A DNA stretch of 64,000 nt from GCA-003244245 sp963823755 (GTDB taxonomy: Bacteria > Actinomycetota > Actinomycetes > Mycobacteriales > Pseudonocardiaceae). Within the stretch, counting starts at the first letter, position 1. Each line of letters opens with the position of its first letter. The position numbers and the translations under genes were made by a program. The notes beneath the pieces were generated by a model. It had not been told where the DNA came from and did not search any database. It saw nothing but the letters and a program-made list of their open reading frames with translations. Positions 25,768 to 34,912 of this stretch are shown piece by piece. The DNA is taken from the NCBI GenBank assembly GCA_963823755.1, contig CAWGMP010000003.1, positions 62,001 through 126,000 of the forward strand, given 5' to 3'.

Positions 25768-26535
25768 TCAGCTTCCGATGACGCCACGCAGTCCGATCTT
25801 GACGAGTACCGCATGCAGCCGCAACGACAGCACCGCCAGCTCCCGAACCACCTCGTCAGCACGGGCCCGCGCGTCGGGATCTCGCTGCCGGCTCATCGGG
25901 GTGACGATCTGTGCCAGCAGCCCCACCTCCCGGTCCGCCGACGCTCGAAAGGCACGTAGGTGCCGGGGCTCCAACCCGAAATCGGTCATCGCTTGGGCGG
26001 TCTTCGCTACCAGCACCGCATCGGTGTCGTAGAAGCCGGCTGGGCCCGGTCGGACCAGACCGAACTGCTCTAGTTCGGTGAGTGTCGCCATGCTGATGTC
26101 GGCGGCGGCGAGCAGTTCTTCCTGGGTCATCCGCACAGTGTCGGCGGCATCGAGGTCCTCCGAGCCGCCCAGTTCCGTCACTACCCCTGGGAGGGTGCTG
26201 ACTCGCGGACGCAGCGCCCGGGGCCAGCGCAAGTCAGAAGTTCGTTCGGGGAGTTTGTCCAGCTCACTCCGATCCAGCTCGTCCAGATGCTCCTTGATGA
26301 CCCTCAGCGGCAGGTAATGGTCGCGCTGGGCGGCGAGCACGTAACGCAGGCGCTCGACATCCCTGGATGAGAACTGCCGGTAGCCGGCAGCGGTACGTTC
26401 CGGTTGGACCAGCCCCTCGGACTCCAAAAACCTGATCTTGGAGATGGTGACGTCGGGGAAATCCGCCCGCAGCTGGGCGAGCACCGAGCCGATACTCACA
26501 CCGAGCCGGTGCCCGGAACGGCCCGGAACTGTCAC
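25768..26535 (-). CDS. ftsR: MerR family regulator FtsR (Rv1828-like)
   Basis: A 255-aa MerR-type regulator. The N-terminal winged helix reads LAQLRADFPDVTISKIRFLE followed by SEGLVQPERTAAGYRQFSSRDVERLRYVL. A C-terminal second domain (TQEELLAAADISMATLTELEQFGLV) repeats an HTH-like unit. In Corynebacterium glutamicum the homologue FtsR activates ftsZ. The GTG at 26535 overlaps the garA stop as GTGA, so the two are co-translated. Confidence 0.9.
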   Translation of the reverse strand: MTVPGRSGHRLGVSIGSVLAQLRADFPDVTISKIRFLESEGLVQPERTAAGYRQFSSRDVERLRYVLAAQRDHYLPLRVIKEHLDELDRSELDKLPERTSDLRWPRALRPRVSTLPGVVTELGGSEDLDAADTVRMTQEELLAAADISMATLTELEQFGLVRPGPAGFYDTDAVLVAKTAQAMTDFGLEPRHLRAFRASADREVGLLAQIVTPMSRQRDPDARARADEVVRELAVLSLRLHAVLVKIGLRGVIGS

Positions 26536-27002
26536 CGCGACCCCTGGTCAGCCCCTCGGTCCCCGGCGCGTGGCCCGGTCAGGAACACCAGCCGGAACTT
26601 GCCGATCTGCACCTCGTCGCCGTTGGCCAGCACCGCGGTATCCACCGGTTCACGGTTGACGTAGGTGCCGTTGAGGCTGCCCACGTCCACAACCACGAAC
26701 TCGCCGCCTTCGCGGCGGAACTCGGCATGCCGGCGGGATACCGTCACGTCATCGAGAAAGATGTCGCTTTCCGGGTGCCGGCCCGCGCTCGTGGTGGACC
26801 GGTCGAGGAGAAACCGGGAACCGGCGTTGGGGCCCCGCTTGACCACGAGCAACGCGGAGCCCGCAGGCAGAGCGTCGATACCGGCGATGGGGGATGGCAG
26901 TGACTCGACACTTTCGGGCTCGGAGAGGAAGTCGGCCCGGAACACCGAGGTCTGCTCCGGGCCCCGCTCCGGTGGTACGCGGGGCCCGTCGTTCGTGTTC
27001 AC
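26532..27002 (-). CDS. garA: GarA, FHA-domain regulator of glutamate metabolism
   Basis: A 156-aa FHA protein (OdhI in corynebacteria) that inhibits 2-oxoglutarate dehydrogenase and tunes glutamate enzymes according to phosphorylation. The FHA domain (about residues 55-145) has SAGRHPESDIFLDDVTVSRR and VDVGSLNGTYVNREPVD, almost as in mycobacteria. The N-terminal phosphosite region reads EQTSVFRADFL, whereas mycobacterial GarA and OdhI have ETTSVFRAD. The first Thr (PknG site) is therefore Gln17, while the second (PknB site, Thr18) is kept. The GTG at 27002 has GGAGA 7 nt upstream. Confidence 0.95.
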   Translation of the reverse strand: MNTNDGPRVPPERGPEQTSVFRADFLSEPESVESLPSPIAGIDALPAGSALLVVKRGPNAGSRFLLDRSTTSAGRHPESDIFLDDVTVSRRHAEFRREGGEFVVVDVGSLNGTYVNREPVDTAVLANGDEVQIGKFRLVFLTGPRAGDRGADQGSR

Positions 27003-27177
27003 GCTGGGCTCTCCTTCGCGAGGTGGTCGCCGTTGATCGGACCACAACCTACCGTGCCGGTGGCAGACATCGCGGACGGAGGTCGGTGTCGGTCAATGCC
27101 CGGACAAGGGCTCCTCGTCGATGAGCCTGCGGTAAGCCGTCCGCGCCCATCGCAGAGTGCATCAGACTATTCACGCT

Positions 27178-27780
27178 TCACGCCCTCGAGGCGCGCACCG
27201 TCAGCCGAACGTGAAGTAGATACAGCACCCCAGACCAGAGGTACAGTGCACCGCCCCAGCCGGTGAAGGCGACCGCGAACGCTTGGGCTACAGCTCCCAC
27301 CCAACCGTGCACGTCGTGGGCGAGCAGCAACAGCGGGAAAGCGTAGAGCAGGCATAGCGTGGCTGCCTTGCCTACATAGTGCACCGGCAGCAGGCCGCAG
27401 CCGTGGTAGCGCAGCACGGGCAGGGTCGACAACAGCACAAGATCACGTCCGATCAGCGCTGCCACCACCCACCACGGCAGAATTTCCCGCACGGCAAAAG
27501 CGAGCAGGGTGCTCAGCGTGTACAGCCGATCGACCGCCGGATCGAGCAACGCCCCCAACCTGCTGGACTGGTTCAGCAAGCGGGCGAGCTTGCCGTCCAG
27601 CCAGTCGGTGAGACCCGACAGGGCCAGCACGAGCACGGCAAGCAGGTCGTAGCGAGGACCTAGAAGCAACCACAGGAACAGCGGGACACCGGCCAGCCGA
27701 AGCAGGCTGAGCACGTTGGGCACGGTGAGCAGCCGGTCGACCGGATCCCGGGTAAGACCGGTCGGCCGCCTCTCGGACAC
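27178..27780 (-). CDS. CDP-alcohol phosphatidyltransferase family protein
   Basis: A 200-aa membrane enzyme with about five or six hydrophobic segments. The CDP-OH-P signature is complete: DWLDGKLARLLNQSSRLGALLDPAVDRL, fitting DxxDGxxARx8Gx3Dx3D (shown here by key residues within 27540-27620). Members make phosphatidylglycerol phosphate, cardiolipin or phosphatidylinositol phosphate. In M. tuberculosis a pgsA-type gene lies a few genes from garA, which fits. The acceptor alcohol is not determined. The GTG at 27780 has GAGGTG 7 nt upstream. Confidence 0.87.
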   Translation of the reverse strand: MSERRPTGLTRDPVDRLLTVPNVLSLLRLAGVPLFLWLLLGPRYDLLAVLVLALSGLTDWLDGKLARLLNQSSRLGALLDPAVDRLYTLSTLLAFAVREILPWWVVAALIGRDLVLLSTLPVLRYHGCGLLPVHYVGKAATLCLLYAFPLLLLAHDVHGWVGAVAQAFAVAFTGWGGALYLWSGVLYLLHVRLTVRASRA

Positions 27781-27834
27781 CGCGCATCACCTCATCGGTA
27801 CCGTATGGTGGCTTCGTGGTCGCGCTAGTCCGAT

Positions 27835-29028
27835 CTAATCATCGATGGAGCCGTCGAGCGCTCGACCGTGCGTGAAGTAGGGAGCGATCTTGTTGTCGAA
27901 CATCATGAGCGCAGAACCGATGGCCATATGCATGTCCAGGTACTTGTAGGTGCCCAGGCGGCCACCGAACAGGATATTGCGATGCGCGGTCTCGGCTTTG
28001 GCCAACTCGCGGTAGCGTCCCAGCCTGGTCCGGTCCTCAGGAGTGTTGATCGGGTAGTACGGCTCATCCTCCTTTCCGGCGAATCGGGAAAACTCCCGCA
28101 CGATGACGGTCTGATCGGTCGAGTAATGGTCCCGCTCCGGGTGAAAGTGTCGGAACTCAAGGATACGAGTAAACACCACGTCAGCATCGGAGTAATTCAT
28201 GACCGGGGTACCTTGAAAGTCACCGCAGCCACGCACCACCTCTTGCTCGAAGTCCAGGGTGCGCCAGCCGAGCCAGCCCTCTGAGTAGTCGAAGTACCTG
28301 TCCAACGGACCAGTGTAGATAACCGGTGTGCGCTCGGGGATGTCGTCGCGCACGTCGAAGTAGTCGGTGTCCAGCAGCACCTCGATGTTCGGGTGCGCAG
28401 CCATCCTGTCCAACCATGCCGTATAGCCGCCAAGCGGAAGACCTTCGTAAGTGTCACTGAAGTAACGGTTGTTGAAATTGTAGCGCACCGGCAACCGTGC
28501 GATAGTCGCGGCCGGCAGTTCCGTGGGGTCGGTCTGCCATTGCTTGGCCGTGTAATCACGGACGAACGCCTCGTAGAGCGGACGACCGATCAGTGAAATT
28601 GCTTTCTCTTCAAGGTTCGTAGCGTCCTTGCCGTCGATCTCGGCGGCCTGCTCGGCGATGAGCACCCGGGCTTCGTCGGGCGTGAAGCAATGACCGAAGA
28701 ACTGGGAGATCATCCCCAGACCCATGGGGAACGGGTAGACTTGCCCGCGGTGGATCGCGAACACTCGGTGCTGGTAGCCGGTGAACGCGGTGAACTGGTT
28801 CACGTACTCCCACACACGCTTGTTCGAGGTGTGGAACAAGTGCGCGCCGTAGCGGTGCACTTCGATCCCGGTTTCCGGTTCGACCTCGGAGTAGGCGTTG
28901 CCGCCGAGGTGATGGCGCCGTTCCACCACCAGCACCCGTTTGTTCAACTGGACAGCGGCACGTTCGGCCACGGTGAGACCGAAGAAGCCCGAACCGACGA
29001 CGATGAGATCATATCGCGCGAAGCTCAC
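27835..29028 (-). CDS. glf: UDP-galactopyranose mutase
   Basis: Flavoenzyme that interconverts UDP-galactopyranose and UDP-galactofuranose for arabinogalactan. The 397-aa sequence starts FARYDLIVVGSGFFGLTVAE (FAD Rossmann motif). It contains HRYGAHLFHTSNKRVWEYVN, RDYTAKQWQTDPTELPA, RYNFNNRYFSDTYEGLPLGG and the closing GRLGTYKYLDMHMAI. These are the substrate and flavin contacts of the family. The GTG at 29028 fits homologue N-termini; the ATG at 29055 adds nine unsupported residues. Presence of glf supports a galactofuran-containing cell wall. Confidence 0.95.
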   Translation of the reverse strand: MSFARYDLIVVGSGFFGLTVAERAAVQLNKRVLVVERRHHLGGNAYSEVEPETGIEVHRYGAHLFHTSNKRVWEYVNQFTAFTGYQHRVFAIHRGQVYPFPMGLGMISQFFGHCFTPDEARVLIAEQAAEIDGKDATNLEEKAISLIGRPLYEAFVRDYTAKQWQTDPTELPAATIARLPVRYNFNNRYFSDTYEGLPLGGYTAWLDRMAAHPNIEVLLDTDYFDVRDDIPERTPVIYTGPLDRYFDYSEGWLGWRTLDFEQEVVRGCGDFQGTPVMNYSDADVVFTRILEFRHFHPERDHYSTDQTVIVREFSRFAGKEDEPYYPINTPEDRTRLGRYRELAKAETAHRNILFGGRLGTYKYLDMHMAIGSALMMFDNKIAPYFTHGRALDGSIDD

Positions 29029-29076
29029 GTCGCCGGAGGGTAGCCTCGACCACATCCCGGCTGCCCCCCGGTCCGG

Positions 29077-29853
29077 TCAGAACCGGGTGTGATCCAGCCA
29101 GTGCTCGAAAACGCCGGTGTCGCCGAGCATGTCGATCGGCGCATCGCCAGGTGGGACACGACGCATCAGGACGAGCATCAGGTCCACCGCCCCGCCTCGG
29201 ACCGCGACATCACCCTTGGTATGGCCGTGTTCCCAGACCGGACCGGATGGTGTTCGGCGCACGATCCACTCACCCGCCTCGCCCAGCCCCGGGTCGGTGG
29301 AGTGTAGGTGCAGGATCTGGCCGTCCCCGCGCAGTTCGGCCAGCTCGGGCCGCATTTCAACGGCCCGCGGCAAGCAGAGTAGGCCCAACCACTCGGAGAT
29401 CGCATCGGCGGCGAGATCGGCTTCTAGGACGAACTCACAACCCAGCGCCAGCTCGAGGTCGGCACGGTGCACGGCGGTCTCGTGTGCCATCCGGCGGGCC
29501 CAGAACCCGACGCTATGGTCATCCGCCCAGTTCCACACCGGGGTCTGCGGGTCGGCCGCCCGAATCGCGTCCACGAGCTCACTGGCGCCGGCGCGCAACC
29601 AGATACTGATTTCGGCTGGTTCTTCGGGTGCGGCCACACCCAGCGTGGGCTCCGGCGGGGTGAGAGCGGGCCGAGTGACGATCGCAGTTACCCACCGATG
29701 GGCCTGCCCGACGTGTTCGGCAAGCTGATGCAACGTCCAGTCCGGGCAGGTCGGCACTCGCTGCTGCAGCTCAGCGCCGGTCAGCGCCTCAGCGAACAGC
29801 GCGGATTGCACAGTCAGCGCGTCGAGATAGCGGTCATTGCGCAGCGGAGTCAT
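29077..29853 (-). CDS. Maleylpyruvate isomerase / mycothiol-dependent enzyme family protein
   Basis: A 258-aa protein of the DinB-like mycothiol-dependent superfamily. The N-terminal helical part has LQQRVPTCPDWTLHQLAEHVG with the conserved CPDW, and later FWARRMAHETAVHRADLELA with the metal-binding HE..H pattern. The C-terminal MDMPI domain follows, ending DTGVFEHWLDHTRF. Likely a mycothiol-using transferase or isomerase; the substrate is not predictable. The ATG at 29853 has GGAGG 6 nt upstream. The stop of this gene is 48 nt from glf on the same strand. Confidence 0.87.
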   Translation of the reverse strand: MTPLRNDRYLDALTVQSALFAEALTGAELQQRVPTCPDWTLHQLAEHVGQAHRWVTAIVTRPALTPPEPTLGVAAPEEPAEISIWLRAGASELVDAIRAADPQTPVWNWADDHSVGFWARRMAHETAVHRADLELALGCEFVLEADLAADAISEWLGLLCLPRAVEMRPELAELRGDGQILHLHSTDPGLGEAGEWIVRRTPSGPVWEHGHTKGDVAVRGGAVDLMLVLMRRVPPGDAPIDMLGDTGVFEHWLDHTRF

Positions 29854-30012
29854 CAGATGCCTCCTGTGGTCAGACTTGTCCGTCGTCTTGCCGTCCCCGT
29901 GTCGCTCCCCGTTGCTGCGATGGCCGCTCCTCCGAGGGAGGGATTACTCACAGCCTAAGCACTTGCTCCCTCGGTAGTGCGGCGCCGCGCCGGGTGGTGT
30001 GCACTGTGCCTT

Positions 30013-30696
30013 ATGGCCTCGCATTCCACTTCGCATCCGCAAGATCCGGTCCAGCGGGCGATCGGTGGTGGCTGGGGCCCTTTCCTCGCGGCCGCGATGC
30101 GGTCTCCCCGCGATGTCGGGACCCTGCTGCCATCTGGACCCGAGCTCGCCCAGCGGCTGGCCGACGTGGTATCGGGAGCCGGCCATACTGGACGCCCCCC
30201 GGTCGTCGTGGAGGTCGGTGCCGGTGCTGGTGCGGTCACCGCGGCGATCGCTCGGCAGGCAGAGCACGATGCAGTGGTGATCGCGATTGAGAAGGACTCC
30301 GGGCTCGCCGACCGTCTGCGGTCCCGCGAGTTGGGCGTACGGGTGGTCACTGCAGACGCCGCCACGCTTCCGACCATCCTCGCCGACCATGGTGTGGACC
30401 GCGCCGACGTCATCGTCTCGGTACTGCCCTGGACCCTGTTCGGCCCGCAGCAGCAGCGCGAGTTCCTGACGATCTTTGCCGCCGCACTGACGACCGACGG
30501 GGTCTTCACCGCGGCGGCATACAGTCTGAGCTACTGGATGCCCGCAGCCCGGCGGTTTCGCCGTGAGCTGGGGCGGGTCTTCGGCGAGGTGCTGCCCACC
30601 CGCACCATGTGGCGACACCTGCCGCCGGCGATGACCTATGTCTGCCGGCGCCCGGCAGTGGCCGGTGAGGACCTCACCGGGGATCCGAGTCGATGA
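30013..30696 (+). CDS. Class I SAM-dependent methyltransferase (phospholipid methyltransferase-like)
   Basis: A 227-aa Rossmann methyltransferase. Motif I is VVEVGAGAGAVTAAIA, followed by VIAIEKDSGLADRLR with the acidic ribose-binding residue, and VVTADAATLP. The overall pattern, with RSPRDVGTLLPSGPELAQRL at the front and VSVLPWTLF as the motif IV region, resembles PmtA-type phospholipid N-methyltransferases. The ATG at 30013 is preferred to the GTG-like reading at 29977. The 3' end overlaps the convergent kinase gene by 23 bp. Confidence 0.8.
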   Translation: MASHSTSHPQDPVQRAIGGGWGPFLAAAMRSPRDVGTLLPSGPELAQRLADVVSGAGHTGRPPVVVEVGAGAGAVTAAIARQAEHDAVVIAIEKDSGLADRLRSRELGVRVVTADAATLPTILADHGVDRADVIVSVLPWTLFGPQQQREFLTIFAAALTTDGVFTAAAYSLSYWMPAARRFRRELGRVFGEVLPTRTMWRHLPPAMTYVCRRPAVAGEDLTGDPSR

Positions 30697-32143
30697 GCAG
30701 GTGGCCATCTACCCGGGTCACCCGCAGCGCTCGCTTGAGGACCTGAGCGGTGCCGCCGGTGTTGTAGGTGACCTCGACGGGCACTCGCACCGAGCCGTCG
30801 GGATTGTCGGTGACGCCGAAAGCGTTGCGCGCGCTGACCGAGGAGTACTGACTCCAATGCGACTGGAAATCCGACTCACTGCCGAAGACCGCCTGAGCAT
30901 CGGATGACAACATCTGCCAGGCCGACGGCGCGTTGTCCAGGCCGTTGTAGTAGTCGATCACGAGCTGTCCGGCCTCGCTCCACGCGATGGGCTGGGAATG
31001 GTCCACCCGCTGCACCTGCGGCGGTGGTGGCTGGACAACGGTCGGTCCTGGCTTCGTCGCCGGTACAGCTGCCGAAGTGGCCGCTTGCCCGAGAGGGGAC
31101 GCGCCCTGTTCCCCCGATGAGCCTGCCGGCAGCACCGCGATGCCGGCGAACACGAGCACCGCGAGGGTAGCTGCGACCAGCAGGCCTGCCCGCCCGCGCC
31201 GCCGCTTCGACCGCGCTGGGAAACTGTCAGCGGGCCAGGCAGGCGAGGGTGGGATCACCTCGGGCTGGGAGTCGGGTAGTCCAGCGGACAGCACAGTCGG
31301 TGGCAGGTCTGGCTTGGGTACCGGGCCTGATCTGCGCGCTGAGGCTGGCGGCGGCACGGACCGAGCGATCCGTGCCGCGGCCAGTTCGAGGCTGGCGCGC
31401 TGCATGTCAGGACGGGCTGCCGGGTCTTTGGCCAGTAGCCTCATCAACACCGCTGATAGCGGACCCGCGTGCTGCGGCGGTATCACCTGCCCGCTGGCCA
31501 CGGCGTGCAACAGCGCGAGAGGGTTGTCGCTGTCACCGAACGGACCCCGCCCCTCCACTGCGGCGTAGAGCGTGGCACCGAGGGAGAAGACATCCGACGC
31601 CGGGGTCGGGACCTGCCCGCGGGCCACCTCTGGGGCAAGGTAGGCCGGGGTGCCGGCCATCATCCCGGTCTGGGTCACCGTGACATCGCCCGCAGCGCGT
31701 GAGACGCCGAAGTCGGTGATCTTAGCCGTCCCGTCGTCGGTGATCAGGATGTTACCGGGCTTGACGTCCCGGTGCACGATCTGCGCAGCATGCGCGGCAG
31801 CCAGCGCCAAGGCGATTTGTCGGCCGATCGAAGAGACCTCGGGCACCGGTAGCCAGCCCCGCTCGCCCAGCACCGCAGCGAGGCTGCGCGAGGGGAGGTA
31901 CTCCATCACCAGGCAGGGCTCACCCTCGTGCTCGGCCACGTCGTAGACGACGATGGCATTCGGGTGCTGAAGTCGCGCTGCGATGCGTGCCTCGCGCAGC
32001 GCCCGGGCCCGGGCTTCGTCGGTTGCCCGGGGGCTCAGATCAGGCTGTAGCAGCAACTGTTTCACCGCGACCAGTCGCTGCAATCGCTCGTCCATGGCCT
32101 GCCAGACGACGCCCATGCCGCCGATGCCTATCCGATCGAGCAC
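30674..32143 (-). CDS. Membrane serine/threonine protein kinase with extracytoplasmic domain; start codon uncertain
   Basis: Hanks-type kinase. Glycine loop GIGGMGVVW, Lys in VAVKQLL, catalytic loop IVHRDVKPGNIL, DFG in ITDFGVSR, and GTPAYLAPE are intact. A Pro-rich linker, one transmembrane helix (about residues 325-345, LLVAATLAVLVFAGIAVLP) and an extracytoplasmic domain of about 110 aa follow. The only canonical start in this frame is GTG 32143, six codons before the glycine loop. In frame upstream is DTGQLIAGHYR, which belongs to this kinase type, beginning at an ATC (32179-32177), with a stop three codons further up. AGGGGG lies 9-10 nt before that ATC. The true start may be AUC, or the start was lost by mutation. 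Confidence 0.85.
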   Translation of the reverse strand: MLDRIGIGGMGVVWQAMDERLQRLVAVKQLLLQPDLSPRATDEARARALREARIAARLQHPNAIVVYDVAEHEGEPCLVMEYLPSRSLAAVLGERGWLPVPEVSSIGRQIALALAAAHAAQIVHRDVKPGNILITDDGTAKITDFGVSRAAGDVTVTQTGMMAGTPAYLAPEVARGQVPTPASDVFSLGATLYAAVEGRGPFGDSDNPLALLHAVASGQVIPPQHAGPLSAVLMRLLAKDPAARPDMQRASLELAAARIARSVPPPASARRSGPVPKPDLPPTVLSAGLPDSQPEVIPPSPAWPADSFPARSKRRRGRAGLLVAATLAVLVFAGIAVLPAGSSGEQGASPLGQAATSAAVPATKPGPTVVQPPPPQVQRVDHSQPIAWSEAGQLVIDYYNGLDNAPSAWQMLSSDAQAVFGSESDFQSHWSQYSSVSARNAFGVTDNPDGSVRVPVEVTYNTGGTAQVLKRALRVTRVDGHLLIDSDPR

Positions 32144-32334
32144 CCGGTAGTGGCCGGCGATCAGCTGCCCCGTGTCGATATGCGGTCACCCCCTCTGCCC
32201 TGTGCTTGGAGCACGGGCGCGCGGCATCCCGACCGGAATTCAGGTTATCGCGCCTCAGTCGGGTTCGGCACGCTTGCCCGGGTGAGCCCCCGCCGCGCTT
32301 CGGGTCCTAGGCCGCGGGCACGATCGTACTCACC

Positions 32335-34839
32335 ATGACGCTTACTGAGGCGCTGCCCGCCTGTTCAGGACCAGACGAGTTACTCGACACCTTGATGGCG
32401 TGGGTCTCGGCTCAGGGTTTGACCCTGTACCCCGCCCAAGAGGACGCTCTGATCGAGATCGTCTCGGGTTCGAATGTGATTCTGGCCACCCCGACCGGAT
32501 CCGGTAAGAGTCTGGTCGCCACCGGCGCCCATGCTGTGGCGCTGTCGCAGGGAAGGCGCAGTGTCTACACGGCACCGATCAAGGCGCTGGTGTCGGAGAA
32601 GTTCTTTGCCGCATGTGAGGTGTTCGGCGCTGACCAGGTCGGGATGCTGACCGGTGACTCCAGTGTCAACGCTGGGGCGCCCATCATCTGCTGCACTGCG
32701 GAGGTGCTGGCCAACATGGCGCTGCGCAGCGGGCCGGACACCGACGTCGGCTTGGTCGTGATGGACGAATTCCACTTCTACGCCGACCCTGATCGCGGTT
32801 GGGCGTGGCAGGTCCCGCTGCTCGAACTTCCGCAGGCCCAGTTCCTGCTGATGTCCGCGACGCTGGGCGACGTCACCCGCTTCGAGCAGGACCTGACCCG
32901 GCGCACCGGCCGGCCGACCGCAGCGATCCGTTCCGCCCAGCGGCCAGTTCCGCTGCATTTCCGGTACGTGACCACACCGCTACACGAGACGCTGGAAGAA
33001 CTGCTGGCCACCAGGGCGGCGCCGGTCTATGTGGTGCATTTCACCCAGACCTCGGCTGCCGAACAGGCACAAGCGCTGACCAGCATCAACGTCTGCAGCC
33101 GCGCGGAAAAAGACGCCATCGCCGAGCTGATCGGTGAGTTCCGGTTCACCGCCGGTTTTGGACGGACGCTGTCCCGGCTGGTGCGCCACGGCATCGGAGT
33201 GCACCACGCCGGGATGCTGCCGCGGTATCGCCGGCTCGTCGAACGGCTCGCACAGGCCGGTCTCCTGAAGATCATCTGTGGTACCGACACCCTCGGTGTG
33301 GGGATCAACGTGCCGATCCGCACAGTGCTGCTCACCGCACTGGGCAAGTATGACGGGACCCGCACCCGCCACCTCACCGCTCGCGAGTTTCACCAGATCA
33401 CGGGTCGGGCCGGGCGGGCCGGTTACGACACTGCAGGCGATGTCGTAGTTCAGGCACCCGAGTACGTGGTGGAGAACACCAAGGCGCTGGCCAAGGCCGG
33501 AGCCGACACCCGCAAGCGCCGCAAAGTAGTACACAAGAAGCCCCCTGAGGGCTCGGTGTCCTGGAGCGATCGCACCTTCGACCGATTGGTCGCGGCCGAA
33601 CCCGAACCGCTGACATCGAGTTTCGCGGTGAGCCATGCGATGCTGCTCAACGTCGCCAACCGGCCCGGGAACGCGTTCGGGGTGATGCGCCAGCTGCTGA
33701 CCGACAATCACGAGGAACGCCCCGCACAGCGCCGGCATATCCGCCAGGCCATCGCGATCTACCGAGCGTTGCTGGCTGCCGGTGTCGTCGAGCGGTTGGC
33801 GGTGCCGGACGAGCAAGGTCGCACCGTGCGGCTCACTGGCGACCTGCAGCTCGACTTCGCGCTCAATCAGGCACTGTCCCCGTTCGCGCTGGCCGCGATC
33901 GAGCTGCTCGACCCGGAGTCGGCGGAGTACCCACTGGACGTCCTGTCGGTGCTCGAGGCCACCTTGGAGGACCCGCGCCAAGTATTGGGCGCACAACTGT
34001 CCAAGGCCAAGGGCGAGGCCGTGGCGGCGATGAAAGCCGAGGGCATCGAATACGAGGAGCGGATGCGGCTGCTGGAGGACGTCAGCTACCCGATGCCGCT
34101 GGCGGACCTGCTCGACGCAGCATTCGAGACCTATCAGGCAGGCCACCCGTGGGTGGCCGACCACCGATTGTCCCCCAAGTCGGTAGCCCGGGACCTCGCC
34201 GAGCGGGCGATGACCTTCACCGAGTACGTCGGGTTCTACGGCCTGGCCCGCTCGGAGGGACTGGTGCTGCGCTACCTGGCCGACGCATACCAGGCGCTGC
34301 GTCGCACGGTGCCCGAAGACGCCAAGACCGACCCGCTGCGTGACCTCGAGGCATGGCTCGGCGAACTGGTCCGCCAGGTCGACTCCAGCTTGCTGGACGA
34401 GTGGCAGAAACTGCGTGACCCGCAGGCGCAGGATGCGGCGCCGGCGCCGGTGGACCAGCGGCCCCCGCCGGTGACAGCCAACGCGCGAGCCTTCCGGGTG
34501 CTGGTGCGCAATGCGCTGTTTCGCCGGGTGGAGCTGGCCGCCCGCCAGCTGTGGAACGAACTGGGCGAGCTCGACGCGGACGCCGGATGGGACGCGGAGC
34601 AATGGCGACAGGCCGTTGAGCCGTACTTCGATGAGCATGGCGAGATCGGCACCGGCGCGGACGCCCGCGGCCCGCACCTGCTGATCATCGACCACCAGCC
34701 CGCCCGGTGGGCCGTCCGGCAGATTCTGGACGATCCGGCCGGCCACCACGACTGGGCCATCACTGCCGAGATCGACCTGCCCGCCTCCGACGAGTCCGGA
34801 ACCGCCGCGCTGCGGGTGATCGCAGTCGGTCAGCTCTGA
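32335..34839 (+). CDS. DEAD/DEAH-box (Ski2-like) helicase with DUF3516
   Basis: An 834-aa superfamily 2 helicase. Walker A is ATPTGSGKSLVA, motif II is VVMDEFHFYADPDRGWAWQV (DEFH box), motif III LMSATLGD, motif V GTDTLGVGINVP and motif VI ITGRAGRAGYD. The C-terminal third (about 520-834) matches the DUF3516 region. Family members are proposed RNA helicases in actinobacteria; the substrate is not known. The ATG at 32335 is preceded by a 155-nt divergent promoter region shared with the kinase gene. Confidence 0.92.
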   Translation: MTLTEALPACSGPDELLDTLMAWVSAQGLTLYPAQEDALIEIVSGSNVILATPTGSGKSLVATGAHAVALSQGRRSVYTAPIKALVSEKFFAACEVFGADQVGMLTGDSSVNAGAPIICCTAEVLANMALRSGPDTDVGLVVMDEFHFYADPDRGWAWQVPLLELPQAQFLLMSATLGDVTRFEQDLTRRTGRPTAAIRSAQRPVPLHFRYVTTPLHETLEELLATRAAPVYVVHFTQTSAAEQAQALTSINVCSRAEKDAIAELIGEFRFTAGFGRTLSRLVRHGIGVHHAGMLPRYRRLVERLAQAGLLKIICGTDTLGVGINVPIRTVLLTALGKYDGTRTRHLTAREFHQITGRAGRAGYDTAGDVVVQAPEYVVENTKALAKAGADTRKRRKVVHKKPPEGSVSWSDRTFDRLVAAEPEPLTSSFAVSHAMLLNVANRPGNAFGVMRQLLTDNHEERPAQRRHIRQAIAIYRALLAAGVVERLAVPDEQGRTVRLTGDLQLDFALNQALSPFALAAIELLDPESAEYPLDVLSVLEATLEDPRQVLGAQLSKAKGEAVAAMKAEGIEYEERMRLLEDVSYPMPLADLLDAAFETYQAGHPWVADHRLSPKSVARDLAERAMTFTEYVGFYGLARSEGLVLRYLADAYQALRRTVPEDAKTDPLRDLEAWLGELVRQVDSSLLDEWQKLRDPQAQDAAPAPVDQRPPPVTANARAFRVLVRNALFRRVELAARQLWNELGELDADAGWDAEQWRQAVEPYFDEHGEIGTGADARGPHLLIIDHQPARWAVRQILDDPAGHHDWAITAEIDLPASDESGTAALRVIAVGQL

Positions 34840-34912
34840 CCCGAGTCGCTGCACGCCGCTGGGCACCCGTCGAGAAGGTGCACACGCATCCCTGAGATGG
34901 ACAACGCGCGGA

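Noticed and set aside
31987..32310. Plus-strand frame before the helicase as an N-terminal extension or separate gene
   Set aside because: It overlaps the kinase gene antisense and crosses the divergent promoter; no ribosome binding site or family resemblance.
32980..34866. 628-codon minus-strand open frame opposite the helicase
   Set aside because: Antisense shadow rich in Gly, Gln, Arg and His; the plus-strand frame has all helicase motifs.
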